A model generated the notes under the pieces. It did no database searches and was not told the origin of the DNA. It saw nothing but the letters and a program-made list of their open reading frames with translations. The position numbers and the translations under genes are program-made. A stretch of DNA of 15,775 bases from an uncultured bacterium. GTDB taxonomy: Bacteria; Actinomycetota; Coriobacteriia; Coriobacteriales; Coriobacteriaceae. The stretch covers positions 1-15,775 of the forward strand of contig CAJMPE010000024.1 in assembly GCA_905215275.1 (NCBI GenBank), in the 5' to 3' direction. Shown one piece after another: positions 6,747-14,910 of the stretch (position 1 is the first letter of the stretch; the number at the start of each line of letters is the position of its first letter).

Positions 6747-7442
6747 ATGAACGAGCGCATACTGGTAGTTGATGACGAGAAGGCCATCGCCGACCTGGTT
6801 GGTATCTACCTTACAAAGGAGGGCTTTGACGTCCAGATCGCCTACAGCGGGGCCGATGCGGCCAAGGCAATCCTGGAGCAAGAGTTTGACCTGGCACTGC
6901 TCGATGTCATGCTGCCCGATATCGACGGCTTTGAGCTGCTGCGTACCATCCGTGCCAGCCATACCTATCCCGTAATTATGTTGACGGCCCGCGATGCCCA
7001 GCAGGATAAGATCGAAGGCCTTTCTCTTGGCGCGGACGATTACGTGGTCAAGCCGTTCCGCCCGCTGGAGCTCATCGCGCGCGTTCATGCTCAGTTGCGC
7101 CGCTACACCAGCTACGGCAGCCGCGCGCAGGCGACCGAGTCGCCGACCCTCCAGCTCGACGGCCTCGAGATCAACCGTGACGCTCGCTCCGTGACGGTGG
7201 ACGGTGCGCCGGTGCGCCTCACGCCCATCGAGTATTCCATCTTGCTGTATCTGGCCGAGCATCACGGCAGCGTAGTGCCCGTGGAGGACCTGTTCCGCGC
7301 GGTGTGGAACGAGGACTTTATGCCCGGCTCCAACAATACGGTGATGGTACACATTCGTCACCTGCGCGAAAAGATCGATGACGACGCTCAGAAGCCGCGT
7401 TTTATTAAAAACGTTTGGGGCGTCGGCTATATCATCGAATAA
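6747..7442 (+). CDS. VanR-like response regulator, OmpR/PhoB family
   Basis: 231 residues. The receiver domain has the acidic pair Asp9-Asp10, phosphoacceptor Asp53 (LLDVMLPD), Thr80 and Lys102 (VVKPFRPLELIARV). A winged-helix DNA-binding domain follows from about 130 to 231. The run HTYPVIMLTARD together with KPFRPLELIARVHAQLRRY is very close to VanR as I remember it. It is preceded by AGAGGAG at good spacing. The partner kinase starts 25 bp downstream. In known systems VanR activates cell-wall precursor remodelling genes; the only wall gene nearby here is the divergent carboxypeptidase. No vanH, vanA/B or vanX homologue is present in the window, so vancomycin resistance should not be inferred. 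Confidence 0.9.
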   Translation: MNERILVVDDEKAIADLVGIYLTKEGFDVQIAYSGADAAKAILEQEFDLALLDVMLPDIDGFELLRTIRASHTYPVIMLTARDAQQDKIEGLSLGADDYVVKPFRPLELIARVHAQLRRYTSYGSRAQATESPTLQLDGLEINRDARSVTVDGAPVRLTPIEYSILLYLAEHHGSVVPVEDLFRAVWNEDFMPGSNNTVMVHIRHLREKIDDDAQKPRFIKNVWGVGYIIE

Positions 7443-7467
7443 CGCCTTTGTTTGCGAGGACATGGAC

Positions 7468-8706
7468 ATGACAAAAGACGATAAGCAGGTGTTCGAGGTG
7501 CCCGATCGACTCTTTGAATACATGAGGGCGGTCGTCGATAATCGCGCGCTTGCGACGGTGCTACTCTTTTTGCTGAGTCTGCTGCTGATCGGCATTGATA
7601 ACATCGCCGGTATCTTAGCGGTGCTACTCATCGGCTTCTTGCTGATCGATCGCTTTGAAATCGTGCGTCGTTGCGTGGTGATCGGCGGTGCCGCGTGGGT
7701 CATGACGCTGGCGATCGGCGCCATGGCACTCGATGGCATTGAGGGACCGGTGCTGTTCGATGCCGGCTTTGTATTCAACATGCTTGGCTTTGTCTTGGCG
7801 CTTGCCGTGTGCGTCCTGTTCTTTTGCGGCCGCGCTCTGTACTACCAGGGCTATGAGCAGGGTGAGCAGCATTCCGACCGCGTGCTTGCCGCCCGTATTC
7901 AGGACCGTCTGATCGATCATCCCGACGCGTGGGATAACATCGACGGCGACTTCCTGGAGGTCGAGGGTGTGCTCAACCGTGTGCGCGATCGCGAACGCAA
8001 AGTCCAGCAAACCCTGCGTGATGAGTCACATCGCAAGGACGATTTGGTCACATACTTGGCGCATGACCTGCGCACGCCGCTTGCCAGCGTGGTGGGCTAC
8101 CTCTCGCTGTTGCAGGAAGCGCCCGACCTGCCGGTTGAGCAGCGCGCACACTTTACGGGCGTGGCGCTCGACAAGGCGCACCGACTCGACGCGCTTATTG
8201 AGGAGTTCTTCGACATCACGCGCTTTGACTTCCACGATATTGTGCTCACGCGCGGCTACGTCGATCTGGGATTGCTACTGGCGCAGGTGGCCGATGAGTT
8301 CTATCCCATTCTCAATGAGCAGCACAAAGATGTCCAAGTTGATGTGCGTGAGGACCTGACGGTACTCGTAGATGGCGACAAGATGGCTCGCGTGTTCAAC
8401 AACATCATGAAAAACGCCATCGCCTATAGCCACGAAGGATCGACCATCACGATTGAGGCGGGGCGCCAAGATGACGGCGGCGTGCGAATTCGCTTTATCA
8501 ATCAGGGTGACCCGATTCCGGCGGCTAAGCTCAAGGTGATCTTTGAGAAGTTCTATCGCCTGGATGCGGCGCGCGCGACCAATCGCGGTGGCGCCGGCCT
8601 GGGTCTTGCCATCGCCAAGGAGATTGTCGCGGCACACAGCGGCACCATTGCGTGCGAATCGACGCCCGAGCACACGGTGTTTACCATTGCACTGCCCGCT
8701 GCATAG
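7468..8706 (+). CDS. VanS-like membrane sensor histidine kinase
   Basis: 412 residues from ATG 7468, which has GAGGA seven bases upstream; an ATG at 7462 is also in frame but only one base from that site. Four hydrophobic segments (about 28-43, 46-60, 70-88, 97-118) form a compact membrane sensor with little extracellular sequence. The catalytic core has His199 in YLAHDLRTPLASVVGYLSLL, the N-box around Asn311/Asn312/Asn316, the F-box FEKFYRLD, and the G-box GGAGLGLAIAKEI (about 374-386). H-box and G-box wording is close to VanS. It would autophosphorylate and drive the upstream regulator. The short sensor fits membrane or ligand sensing, but the signal is unknown. No terminator was seen before pstB. 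Confidence 0.9.
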   Translation: MTKDDKQVFEVPDRLFEYMRAVVDNRALATVLLFLLSLLLIGIDNIAGILAVLLIGFLLIDRFEIVRRCVVIGGAAWVMTLAIGAMALDGIEGPVLFDAGFVFNMLGFVLALAVCVLFFCGRALYYQGYEQGEQHSDRVLAARIQDRLIDHPDAWDNIDGDFLEVEGVLNRVRDRERKVQQTLRDESHRKDDLVTYLAHDLRTPLASVVGYLSLLQEAPDLPVEQRAHFTGVALDKAHRLDALIEEFFDITRFDFHDIVLTRGYVDLGLLLAQVADEFYPILNEQHKDVQVDVREDLTVLVDGDKMARVFNNIMKNAIAYSHEGSTITIEAGRQDDGGVRIRFINQGDPIPAAKLKVIFEKFYRLDAARATNRGGAGLGLAIAKEIVAAHSGTIACESTPEHTVFTIALPAA

Positions 8707-8727
8707 CCAGCGTGCCCTTACAAACAC

Positions 8728-8754
8728 TTGACAATGCGCTCACGTGAGTATGAG
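8728..8754 (+). promoter_or_regulatory. Weak candidate promoter before pstB
   Basis: A perfect -35 TTGACA (8728-8733) is followed after only 15 bp by TATGAG (8749-8754). The short spacer makes it doubtful without an activator. Confidence 0.25.
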
Positions 8755-8767
8755 CCGCGATTTCTAC

Positions 8768-8795
8768 TATCGATACTGCTGAATTGATATCGATA
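8768..8795 (+). promoter_or_regulatory. Twin TATCGATA palindromes before pstB
   Basis: TATCGATA occurs at 8768-8775 and again at 8788-8795, centre to centre exactly 20 bp, about two helical turns. The second is extended to ATATCGATAT (8787-8796). They abut the pstB ribosome site GGAGG (8797-8801), so a protein bound here would block initiation. Operator function is inferred. Confidence 0.4.
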
Positions 8796-8809
8796 TGGAG
8801 GTATGCGGT

Positions 8810-9685
<876 letters not shown>

Positions 9686-9749
9686 TACCATCTAGTGCAG
9701 GCGCCTTTAGGGTTAAGATGCGGTCATGCCGGCCGCAGAGGGGTTCAAC

Positions 9750-10478
9750 ATGATCTATTACGTCGAGGACGATGACAACATCAGGGATTTGACGGTCTAC
9801 GCACTGCGCAAGCAGGGAATCGAGGCCGAGGGCTTTTCGTGCGATGGCGAGTTTAAGGCCGCCGTGGCGCGACGGGTGCCCGATGCTGTGCTGCTCGACA
9901 TCATGCTGCCCGATACCGACGGCTTGGCGATTATGCGTCGCCTGCGTGCCGATCGCCTGACGGCGACGGTGCCCATTATGATGCTCACCGCCAAGGACAC
10001 CGAGCTCGACAAGGTCATGGCGCTCGATGGCGGTGCCGACGATTACCTGACCAAGCCGTTCTCGCTTATGGAACTCGCTAGCCGTTGCCGTGCGCTGCTG
10101 CGCCGCGGCGGCATGGTCAAGCAGGCGAGCGATGTGCTCAGCGTGGGCGATATCGTACTTTCGCCCAGCCACCGCGAAGTGACTGTTGCCGGTGAATCGC
10201 TCAAGCTCACGCTGCGCGAATTCGACCTGCTCGAGTACCTCATGCGCAAACCTGGCGTGGTCTTTACCCGCGAGTCGCTGCTGCAGAGCGTATGGGGCTG
10301 GGACTTCGACGGCGGTTCACGCACCGTCGACGTGCATGTGCAGACGCTTCGCCAAAAGCTCGGCGAGCGTGCGAGCGCCATAGAGACCGTGCGCGGCGTG
10401 GGCTATCGTCTGGCCGAGCCTACGGCCGATGACGATGCCGAAGGAGCCGACAGCGCGGCTAGCGCATCGGAGGAGTAA
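9750..10478 (+). CDS. PhoB-like response regulator, OmpR/PhoB family
   Basis: 242 residues from ATG 9750, which has AGAGGGG six bases upstream; an ATG at 9726 is in frame but lacks a site. The receiver has Asp7-Asp8, phosphoacceptor Asp50 (LLDIMLPDTDG), Thr80 and Lys102 (LTKPFS). A winged-helix domain follows, with SRTVDVHVQTLRQKLG and the closing VRGVGYRL. The tail (about 228-242) is acidic and Ala/Ser-rich, with no role I recognise. Adjacency to pstB and a PhoR-type kinase suggests phosphate-starvation control, but the receiver alone cannot prove it. Only 64 bp separate it from pstB, so it may be transcribed from the pstB promoter, in which case the amber codon could be polar on it. Confidence 0.88.
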   Translation: MIYYVEDDDNIRDLTVYALRKQGIEAEGFSCDGEFKAAVARRVPDAVLLDIMLPDTDGLAIMRRLRADRLTATVPIMMLTAKDTELDKVMALDGGADDYLTKPFSLMELASRCRALLRRGGMVKQASDVLSVGDIVLSPSHREVTVAGESLKLTLREFDLLEYLMRKPGVVFTRESLLQSVWGWDFDGGSRTVDVHVQTLRQKLGERASAIETVRGVGYRLAEPTADDDAEGADSAASASEE

Positions 10479-10481
10479 CTC

Positions 10482-11906
10482 GTGGTCTTAGCCCCCCAGG
10501 GAAAACGCACCCTGTCACATCGCGTGTTCGCGACGATTTTTCTGTGCGCTATGGCGGTTATCGTGGCGTTTACGGTGCTGGGCGCGTTCTTTGTGCAAAA
10601 TACCCTGGCAGATGCCACGAGCGCCAACCTTTCGCAGGAAACCGAGCTTATTGCCGCTGCCCTCAATGAGCAACAGGAGCCCATTGCCTTTCTGCGCAGT
10701 CTCGATCGCGAGGACTTGCGTATCACGCTGATCAACAAAGACGGGTCGGTTGCCTACGACAACGAGGCGTCGCCTTCCACACTGCCCAACCATGGCGATC
10801 GCCCCGAGGTCATCGAGGCCTTTGAGAGTGGTTTGGGTTCCGCGGAGCGCGCAAGCTCTACGCTCGACGAGATTATGCTGTACCGAGCCGTCCGACTTAA
10901 CAACGGCCAGGTTGTTCGCTTGGCGCAAGCCCAACCTGGCGTTGCAGCGATTCTGATGTCTCTCGTGGCGCCGATGCTGCTCATTGCGGCGGCAGGTGCG
11001 GTGCTCTCGTTTTTCTTGGCGCGTCGTGAGTCCCGCGCCATCATTGAGCCGTTGCAGGAGGTCGATCTGGACCATCCTCGCCGCAGCTACGAGCATGCTT
11101 ATGCCGAGATGGTTCCCATGCTCGAGCGCATTGAGTCGCAACGCCAGGAGCTCAAGCGCCAGATGGCGGTGCTGGCGGACAACGACCGCATGCGCCGCGA
11201 GTTCACGGCCAATATCACCCATGAGCTCAAGACCCCGCTTACGGCAATCTCGGGCTATGCCGAGCTCATTGCGAACGGCATGGTCGAGGGTGAGGACGAT
11301 TTGCGCACCTTTGGCGGCCGCATCTACCGTGAGGCGGGCCGTTTGGCGGCGCTCGTCAACGATATCCTCACGCTTTCGAACTTGGATGAGGCCGAGCGTG
11401 CGAGCGATGGCGAGGCGGTGCCTATTGGCTCCACGGAGCCCATTGAGCTTTCGCGTGCTATCTACGCGGTCGAGCAGCGTCTTGAGCAGGTCGCCCGCCA
11501 GGCAAATGTGGCGATAGGACATGAGACCAAGCCTGTGGTCGTCGAAGGCGTATCGCGCCTGATCGATGAGCTCATCTACAATCTGGCGAGCAACGCCATT
11601 CGCTACAACCGGCCCGGCGGTACGGTGACGTTGCGGTGTGGAACCAACGACGACGGGCGCCCGTATCTGTCGGTTGCCGATACGGGTATTGGCATTGCGC
11701 CCGAGGAGCAGGGTAAGGTGTTCGAGCGTTTCTATCGCGTTGACAAGAGTCGTTCTAAAGCGCGCGGTGGAACGGGTCTGGGTCTGGCCATCGTCAAGCA
11801 TGCCGCCCTGTATCATCACGCCTCGCTCGATCTGTCAAGCGAGTTGGGGGTGGGGACCACCATCACGGTGACGTTTCCCGCGCAACAGGACGAGCAGTTC
11901 GTGTAG
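10482..11906 (+). CDS. PhoR-like sensor histidine kinase
   Basis: 474 residues starting with GTG 10482, three bases after the regulator's stop, with GGAGGAG just upstream. A first membrane segment lies at about 15-37, an extracytoplasmic domain at about 38-152 and a second membrane segment at about 153-180. A short charged linker with coiled-coil character (about 205-235) replaces an obvious PAS domain. The kinase core has His247 in NITHELKTPLTAISGYAELI, the N-box LASNAIRYN, DTGIGIAPEEQGKVFERFYR, and the G2 box RGGTGLGLAIVKH. The architecture is that of PhoR/WalK-type kinases with an external sensor loop. Its pairing with the upstream gene is clear from spacing. The phosphate signal is inferred from the neighbouring pstB only. 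Confidence 0.9.
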   Translation: MVLAPQGKRTLSHRVFATIFLCAMAVIVAFTVLGAFFVQNTLADATSANLSQETELIAAALNEQQEPIAFLRSLDREDLRITLINKDGSVAYDNEASPSTLPNHGDRPEVIEAFESGLGSAERASSTLDEIMLYRAVRLNNGQVVRLAQAQPGVAAILMSLVAPMLLIAAAGAVLSFFLARRESRAIIEPLQEVDLDHPRRSYEHAYAEMVPMLERIESQRQELKRQMAVLADNDRMRREFTANITHELKTPLTAISGYAELIANGMVEGEDDLRTFGGRIYREAGRLAALVNDILTLSNLDEAERASDGEAVPIGSTEPIELSRAIYAVEQRLEQVARQANVAIGHETKPVVVEGVSRLIDELIYNLASNAIRYNRPGGTVTLRCGTNDDGRPYLSVADTGIGIAPEEQGKVFERFYRVDKSRSKARGGTGLGLAIVKHAALYHHASLDLSSELGVGTTITVTFPAQQDEQFV

Positions 11907-11930
11907 CGGTACTGCAAATATGTGAATTTC

Positions 11931-11959
11931 ACGCCGCATCGGGGCTGCCGGTGCGGCGT
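11931..11959. terminator. Possible hairpin terminator after the PhoR-like gene
   Basis: ACGCCGCA (11931-11938) pairs with TGCGGCGT (11952-11959), with a further CGG/CCG inside. It lies 24 bp past the kinase stop, but only TT follows before mixed sequence, so termination would be factor-assisted or weak. Confidence 0.4.
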
Positions 11960-11962
11960 TAA

Positions 11963-11974
11963 TGTTGCGCAACA
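11963..11974. promoter_or_regulatory. 12-bp perfect palindrome before the tyrosine-kinase module
   Basis: TGTTGCGCAACA is self-complementary over all 12 bases. It lies about 30 bp upstream of the candidate -35 of the cps-like module and could be an operator. Chance occurrence is possible in GC-rich sequence. Confidence 0.3.
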
Positions 11975-12005
11975 ATGGTGTCAGCGCTGTATCTTATGTA
12001 TAGAG

Positions 12006-12035
12006 TTCGGACATGGCAAGAAGATGCGATATTAT
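12006..12035 (+). promoter_or_regulatory. Candidate promoter of the cpsC-cpsD-cpsB-like module
   Basis: TTCGGA (12006-12011) and TATTAT (12030-12035) are spaced by 18 bp, placing the transcript start about 40 bp before the first gene. The -10 is good and the -35 modest. Confidence 0.4.
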
Positions 12036-12082
12036 ACGAGCAGTTTTGTCGATATGAACTAGGGAAATGAAAGGCAAGCTGC

Positions 12083-12739
12083 ATGACCCTTCTCGAACTG
12101 TTCCAGCTGCTTAAAAAGCACCTTAAGCTGGTCATCGCCCTCCCGGTGGTCTGCGCGATCGCCATGGGCGTCGTCTCCTTCACTATGATGGACAACACCT
12201 ACACCGCCACGACGAGCATGTACATTCTCGCCAAGACCGATGGCAGCCAGACGAGCTACTACAACGACCTGTCGGCGAGCCAGATGCTCTCCAACGATAT
12301 CGCGACGCTGCTCGATAGCGACAGCGTCAAGAGCGGTGCTGCTAAGGAGCTGGGTCTTTCCAACTTGGATGATTACAAGGTGAGCGTTACGAGCGAGACC
12401 ACGACTCGTGTCATTTCGCTGTCCGTGACCGGCGACAGCCCCGACGGTGCCGCCGCTGTCGCCAACGCCATTGCCAACTCGGTGTCTACCGTGGCTCAGG
12501 ACGTTGACGCCGCCCAGGCCGTCAACGTGATCGATAAGGCAAAGATCCCCAACCAGCCCAGCGGCCCCAACCGCAAGCTCTACATCGCGGTCGCCGCTCT
12601 GGCCGGCCTGTTCGTCGCCGTTGCAATTGTCGTGCTGCTCGACATGCTCAATACCCGCGTCCGCTCCGTTGACGATGCCGTCGAACTGCTCGGTGTGCCC
12701 GTTATCGGTCGTTTCCCCGTTTTGAAGGGCGGTAAGTAA
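12083..12739 (+). CDS. cpsC: Wzz/CpsC-type polysaccharide co-polymerase, BY-kinase activator
   Basis: 218 residues. Two membrane segments (about 15-35 and 165-187) flank an extracytoplasmic domain, and a Pro-rich PNQPSGPN precedes the second segment. This is the classical Wzz layout in the short form found in Gram-positive bacteria (CpsC, CapA, YveK). A short cytoplasmic tail with RVRSVDDAVELLGVPVIG resembles the juxtamembrane region known to activate the separate kinase. It controls polymer chain length or export together with the kinase. An AAAGG site lies about 8 bases before ATG 12083. The kinase starts four bases after the stop, so the two are surely co-expressed. Confidence 0.88.
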   Translation: MTLLELFQLLKKHLKLVIALPVVCAIAMGVVSFTMMDNTYTATTSMYILAKTDGSQTSYYNDLSASQMLSNDIATLLDSDSVKSGAAKELGLSNLDDYKVSVTSETTTRVISLSVTGDSPDGAAAVANAIANSVSTVAQDVDAAQAVNVIDKAKIPNQPSGPNRKLYIAVAALAGLFVAVAIVVLLDMLNTRVRSVDDAVELLGVPVIGRFPVLKGGK

Positions 12740-12742
12740 TTC

Positions 12743-13498
12743 ATGGCCCGTAAAAAGAAAACCAGCGATACCCTCGCCTTTAGCAACGCAGCCAAGACGC
12801 TGCTGGCAAACATTCGCTTTGCGAGTGTCGATACGCCGATCAAGTCCATTACCTTGACGTCCTCCATCCCTAACGAGGGCAAGTCCACCATTGCGGTCAA
12901 CCTGGCTCAGGCCATTGCGACCAGCGGCAAGAGCGTCCTTCTCGTCGAGTGCGACATGCGTCACCGTACGCTTGCCAACCTGCTGGGCCTCCGTCATTCC
13001 GGTGGCCTGTACGCCGTCCTTTCCGACCAGATGTCGATTGACGAGGCTGTCGTCGAAACCGGCCAGCCCAACTTCTTCTTCCTCGATGCCGAGCCGCGCA
13101 TTCCCAACCCGGCTGACATTATCGCCTCGCGCCGCTTTGCCAAGCTGGTTGCCGCGCTGGAGGAGAAGTACCAGTACGTCATTTTCGATACGCCGCCCGT
13201 GGGCACCTTTGTTGATGCCGCCGAGGTCGCCGCGATTACCGACGGCACCATCTACGTTATCCGTGAGGACTTCGCCAAGCGCAACGAGATCATTGCCGCC
13301 TTCGACCAGCTCAACAAGGCCGAGGTTAACGTAATTGGCACGGTCATGAACTGCTGTGAGACCTCGAGCCATGACTACTATTACTCTTACTATGGCGAAG
13401 ACAAGGGTCAGAACAACGCTGTTGCCGGAGTTAACCCTGCTGTTGGCGGTGCCGCTGCAACGGGGACCCCTGCGAAGGCGAAGCGTTTTAAGAAATAG
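12743..13498 (+). CDS. cpsD: BY-family tyrosine kinase, CpsD/YwqD-like
   Basis: 251 residues. Walker A SSIPNEGKST (40-49), Walker A' LLVECDMR (66-73) and Walker B YVIFDTPPVG (145-154) are the three bacterial tyrosine kinase motifs. The C-terminal tyrosine cluster YYYSYY (212-217) is the autophosphorylation region. An Ala/Gly/Lys-rich tail follows to the end. It has no membrane segment, consistent with a split kinase that docks on the preceding CpsC-like protein. Cycles of phosphorylation and dephosphorylation normally tune capsule or exopolysaccharide assembly. GAG is used for 11 of 13 glutamates before the tyrosine cluster and just after it, unlike htpG. Confidence 0.92.
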   Translation: MARKKKTSDTLAFSNAAKTLLANIRFASVDTPIKSITLTSSIPNEGKSTIAVNLAQAIATSGKSVLLVECDMRHRTLANLLGLRHSGGLYAVLSDQMSIDEAVVETGQPNFFFLDAEPRIPNPADIIASRRFAKLVAALEEKYQYVIFDTPPVGTFVDAAEVAAITDGTIYVIREDFAKRNEIIAAFDQLNKAEVNVIGTVMNCCETSSHDYYYSYYGEDKGQNNAVAGVNPAVGGAAATGTPAKAKRFKK

Positions 13499-13522
13499 CA
13501 ACGACGCAGATAAGAGGGCGAT

Positions 13523-14170
13523 ATGAGAGACATCCACTGCCATATCCTGCCCGGTGTTGACGACGGCGCGGCGAACCTCGAGCAAAGCTTGGCAATGCTC
13601 GAGGCGGCCCGCGCCGTCGGCGTTACGCACATGGTGTGTACGCCACACTGCCGGGACCCGTATTTTGACTTCGAAAAAATGTGGGAGGCCTATCGACTGC
13701 TTAGCGCGCATGCGGGCGATATGCATTTGCAGATGGGCTTTGAGGTCAATCATGCCAAGCTCATGGATTTGGGCATCGAATGGGCCGATCGCCTGCATTT
13801 CGATGGCTCAAACGAGTTTTTGCTTGAGCTCTCGACACGTGCTGATTCGTATGACTTTGAGGAATACGAGAACACGATCTACGACTTGCAGTGTCGCGGT
13901 TACCAGGTGATTATTGCCCATCCCGAGCGCTATCGTGCGATTCAAAAGGATGTGAGCGTGGCTGAACGTCTGGTCGACCTGGGTTGCAAGCTGCAGGCTT
14001 CGGCGGACTTTATCGCAGGTGGACGATTCGGTCACGAAAAGAAGCCGGCGCAGCGCCTGTTTAAGCAAGGCCTGTACAGCTATATCGCGAGCGATGCCCA
14101 CAACGTGGGCCACTACGATTGCCTAGCAAAAGCACGCGCGAAGTTTAGCGTGGGAGCTCATTTCCGCTAA
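13523..14170 (+). CDS. cpsB: PHP-domain protein-tyrosine phosphatase, CpsB/YwqE-like
   Basis: 215 residues of a PHP metallophosphatase: Asp3, His5 and His7 in DIHCHILPGVDDG, His42 in CTPH, His133 in AHPERY, and Asp191/His193 in SDAHN. These give the metal ligands expected of CpsB, YwqE and Wzb-replacing enzymes that remove phosphate from the tyrosine tail of the BY-kinase. GAGGGCG lies just before ATG 13523, 24 bp after the kinase stop. It completes the activator-kinase-phosphatase trio. A shadow frame on the opposite strand is long but matches nothing. Confidence 0.92.
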   Translation: MRDIHCHILPGVDDGAANLEQSLAMLEAARAVGVTHMVCTPHCRDPYFDFEKMWEAYRLLSAHAGDMHLQMGFEVNHAKLMDLGIEWADRLHFDGSNEFLLELSTRADSYDFEEYENTIYDLQCRGYQVIIAHPERYRAIQKDVSVAERLVDLGCKLQASADFIAGGRFGHEKKPAQRLFKQGLYSYIASDAHNVGHYDCLAKARAKFSVGAHFR

Positions 14171-14209
14171 AATTTTTCCCCAACGTTCGCATCGAATGAA
14201 GGGGCAGCT

Positions 14210-14710
14210 ATGGATATCCAACTTAAGACGGGTTGCTTTGAGGACGCGGCGCTGGTGCGCCGCGTCGTTTTTATGGACGAACAGGGCTACGAAAACGAGT
14301 TTGACGCTATCGACGAGGCCCCAAGTTGCATCCACGTGACGCTTTATGTTGACGGCGAGCTCGCGGGCTGTTCGCGCGTGTTTCCCGAGGAACTCGAGCG
14401 TGTGGCCGACGCGGAGGCCCCGGTGTCGCCGGCGTGCGATATGGACGAAGGTGCCGCGGCGGGGGAGACATACATTATGGGCCGCGTTGCGGTGCTATCC
14501 TCAATGCGTCGCCGCGGTCTGGCGAGCAAGATTGTCGAGGCCAGCAATGCTGCTGCACGCGATGCTGGCGCCAAGCTCATAAAGCTGCATGCGCAGGAGT
14601 ACGTGCTGCCGCTCTATGCCAAGGCCGGCTACACGCAGATCGCGCCGGTGGACTACGAAGACGAAGGTCAGCCCCACGCCTGGATGGCCAAGCGCATGGG
14701 CGACAGATAA
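14210..14710 (+). CDS. GNAT family N-acetyltransferase
   Basis: 166 residues. The opening VRRVVFMDEQGYENEFDAID resembles the start of YjcF/ElaA-like GNATs. The acetyl-CoA pyrophosphate loop is RRRGLA (100-105), preceded by the beta strand YIMGRVAVLSS. The C-terminal HAQEYVLPLYAKAGYTQI is the usual GNAT helix-strand end. A less conserved insertion (about 58-86) is acidic and Ala/Pro-rich. The substrate cannot be told from sequence. It has its own AAGGGG site 5 bases before ATG and begins 39 bp after the phosphatase gene, so read-through transcription is likely, but a link to the kinase module is not shown. Confidence 0.85.
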   Translation: MDIQLKTGCFEDAALVRRVVFMDEQGYENEFDAIDEAPSCIHVTLYVDGELAGCSRVFPEELERVADAEAPVSPACDMDEGAAAGETYIMGRVAVLSSMRRRGLASKIVEASNAAARDAGAKLIKLHAQEYVLPLYAKAGYTQIAPVDYEDEGQPHAWMAKRMGDR

Positions 14711-14748
14711 GGACGTTCCTTTTCTGCCGGCAGTCGGGGACACTCCTT
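14711..14748. repeat. Degenerate repeat pair around a palindrome after the GNAT gene
   Basis: GGACGTTCCTT (14711-14721) and GGACACTCCTT (14738-14748) match at 9 of 11 positions and flank the perfect palindrome CTGCCGGCAG (14724-14733). This resembles a repetitive extragenic element. Only one copy is in the window, so repetitive nature is unproven. Confidence 0.3.
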
Positions 14749-14818
14749 GGCAATCGACGCACGGGTATTCCAACATACAGTTTTTCGATTCCGTATGTAT
14801 ATATGCGCGCTAATAGGT

Positions 14819-14826
14819 TATAAAAT
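14819..14826 (+). promoter_or_regulatory. Candidate -10 region of htpG
   Basis: TATAAAAT in an AT-rich stretch gives either TATAAA or TAAAAT as a -10, about 85 bp before the htpG start. No clear -35 is seen. Confidence 0.35.
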
Positions 14827-14837
14827 CTAAGTCTGAA

Positions 14838-14855
14838 CATAGCAGGTCTGCGATG
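14838..14855. promoter_or_regulatory. Imperfect 18-bp palindrome in the htpG leader
   Basis: CAT-A-GCAG-GT-CTGC-G-ATG: seven of eight arm positions are complementary about a central GT. It lies directly downstream of the candidate -10, where a repressor could block transcription. It matches neither CIRCE nor the HspR box as I know them. Confidence 0.35.
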
Positions 14856-14856
14856 C

Positions 14857-14880
14857 GGCTCGGGCAACCGGGCCGTTTTT
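14857..14880 (+). terminator. Intrinsic terminator or attenuator 30 bp before htpG
   Basis: GGCTCGG (14857-14863) pairs with CCGGGCC (14868-14874), with one G-U pair, around a GCAA tetraloop, followed by G and TTTTT. It could end transcripts from the GNAT side. If htpG transcription starts upstream near 14830, it would be an attenuator within the htpG leader. Confidence 0.65.
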
Positions 14881-14910
14881 GCGGGCAGGGGTAGCGCGAA
14901 AGGACTGCAC

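Noticed and set aside
6747..8706. Vancomycin resistance cluster
   Set aside because: Only the regulator and sensor resemble VanRS; no vanH, ligase or vanX is present in the window.
10515..11819. Long minus-strand open frame opposite the PhoR-like kinase
   Set aside because: Arg/Gln/His-rich antisense product with no recognisable motifs; a GC-rich coding shadow.
12059..13798. 579-codon minus-strand open frame across the cpsC-cpsD-cpsB-like genes
   Set aside because: It spans three genes with clear motifs and complete ribosome sites on the plus strand, and its composition is that of an antisense shadow.
14711..14910. CIRCE or HspR-type heat-shock operator before htpG
   Set aside because: Neither the TTAGCACTC/GAGTGCTAA nor the CTTGAGT/ACTCAAG inverted repeat is present.
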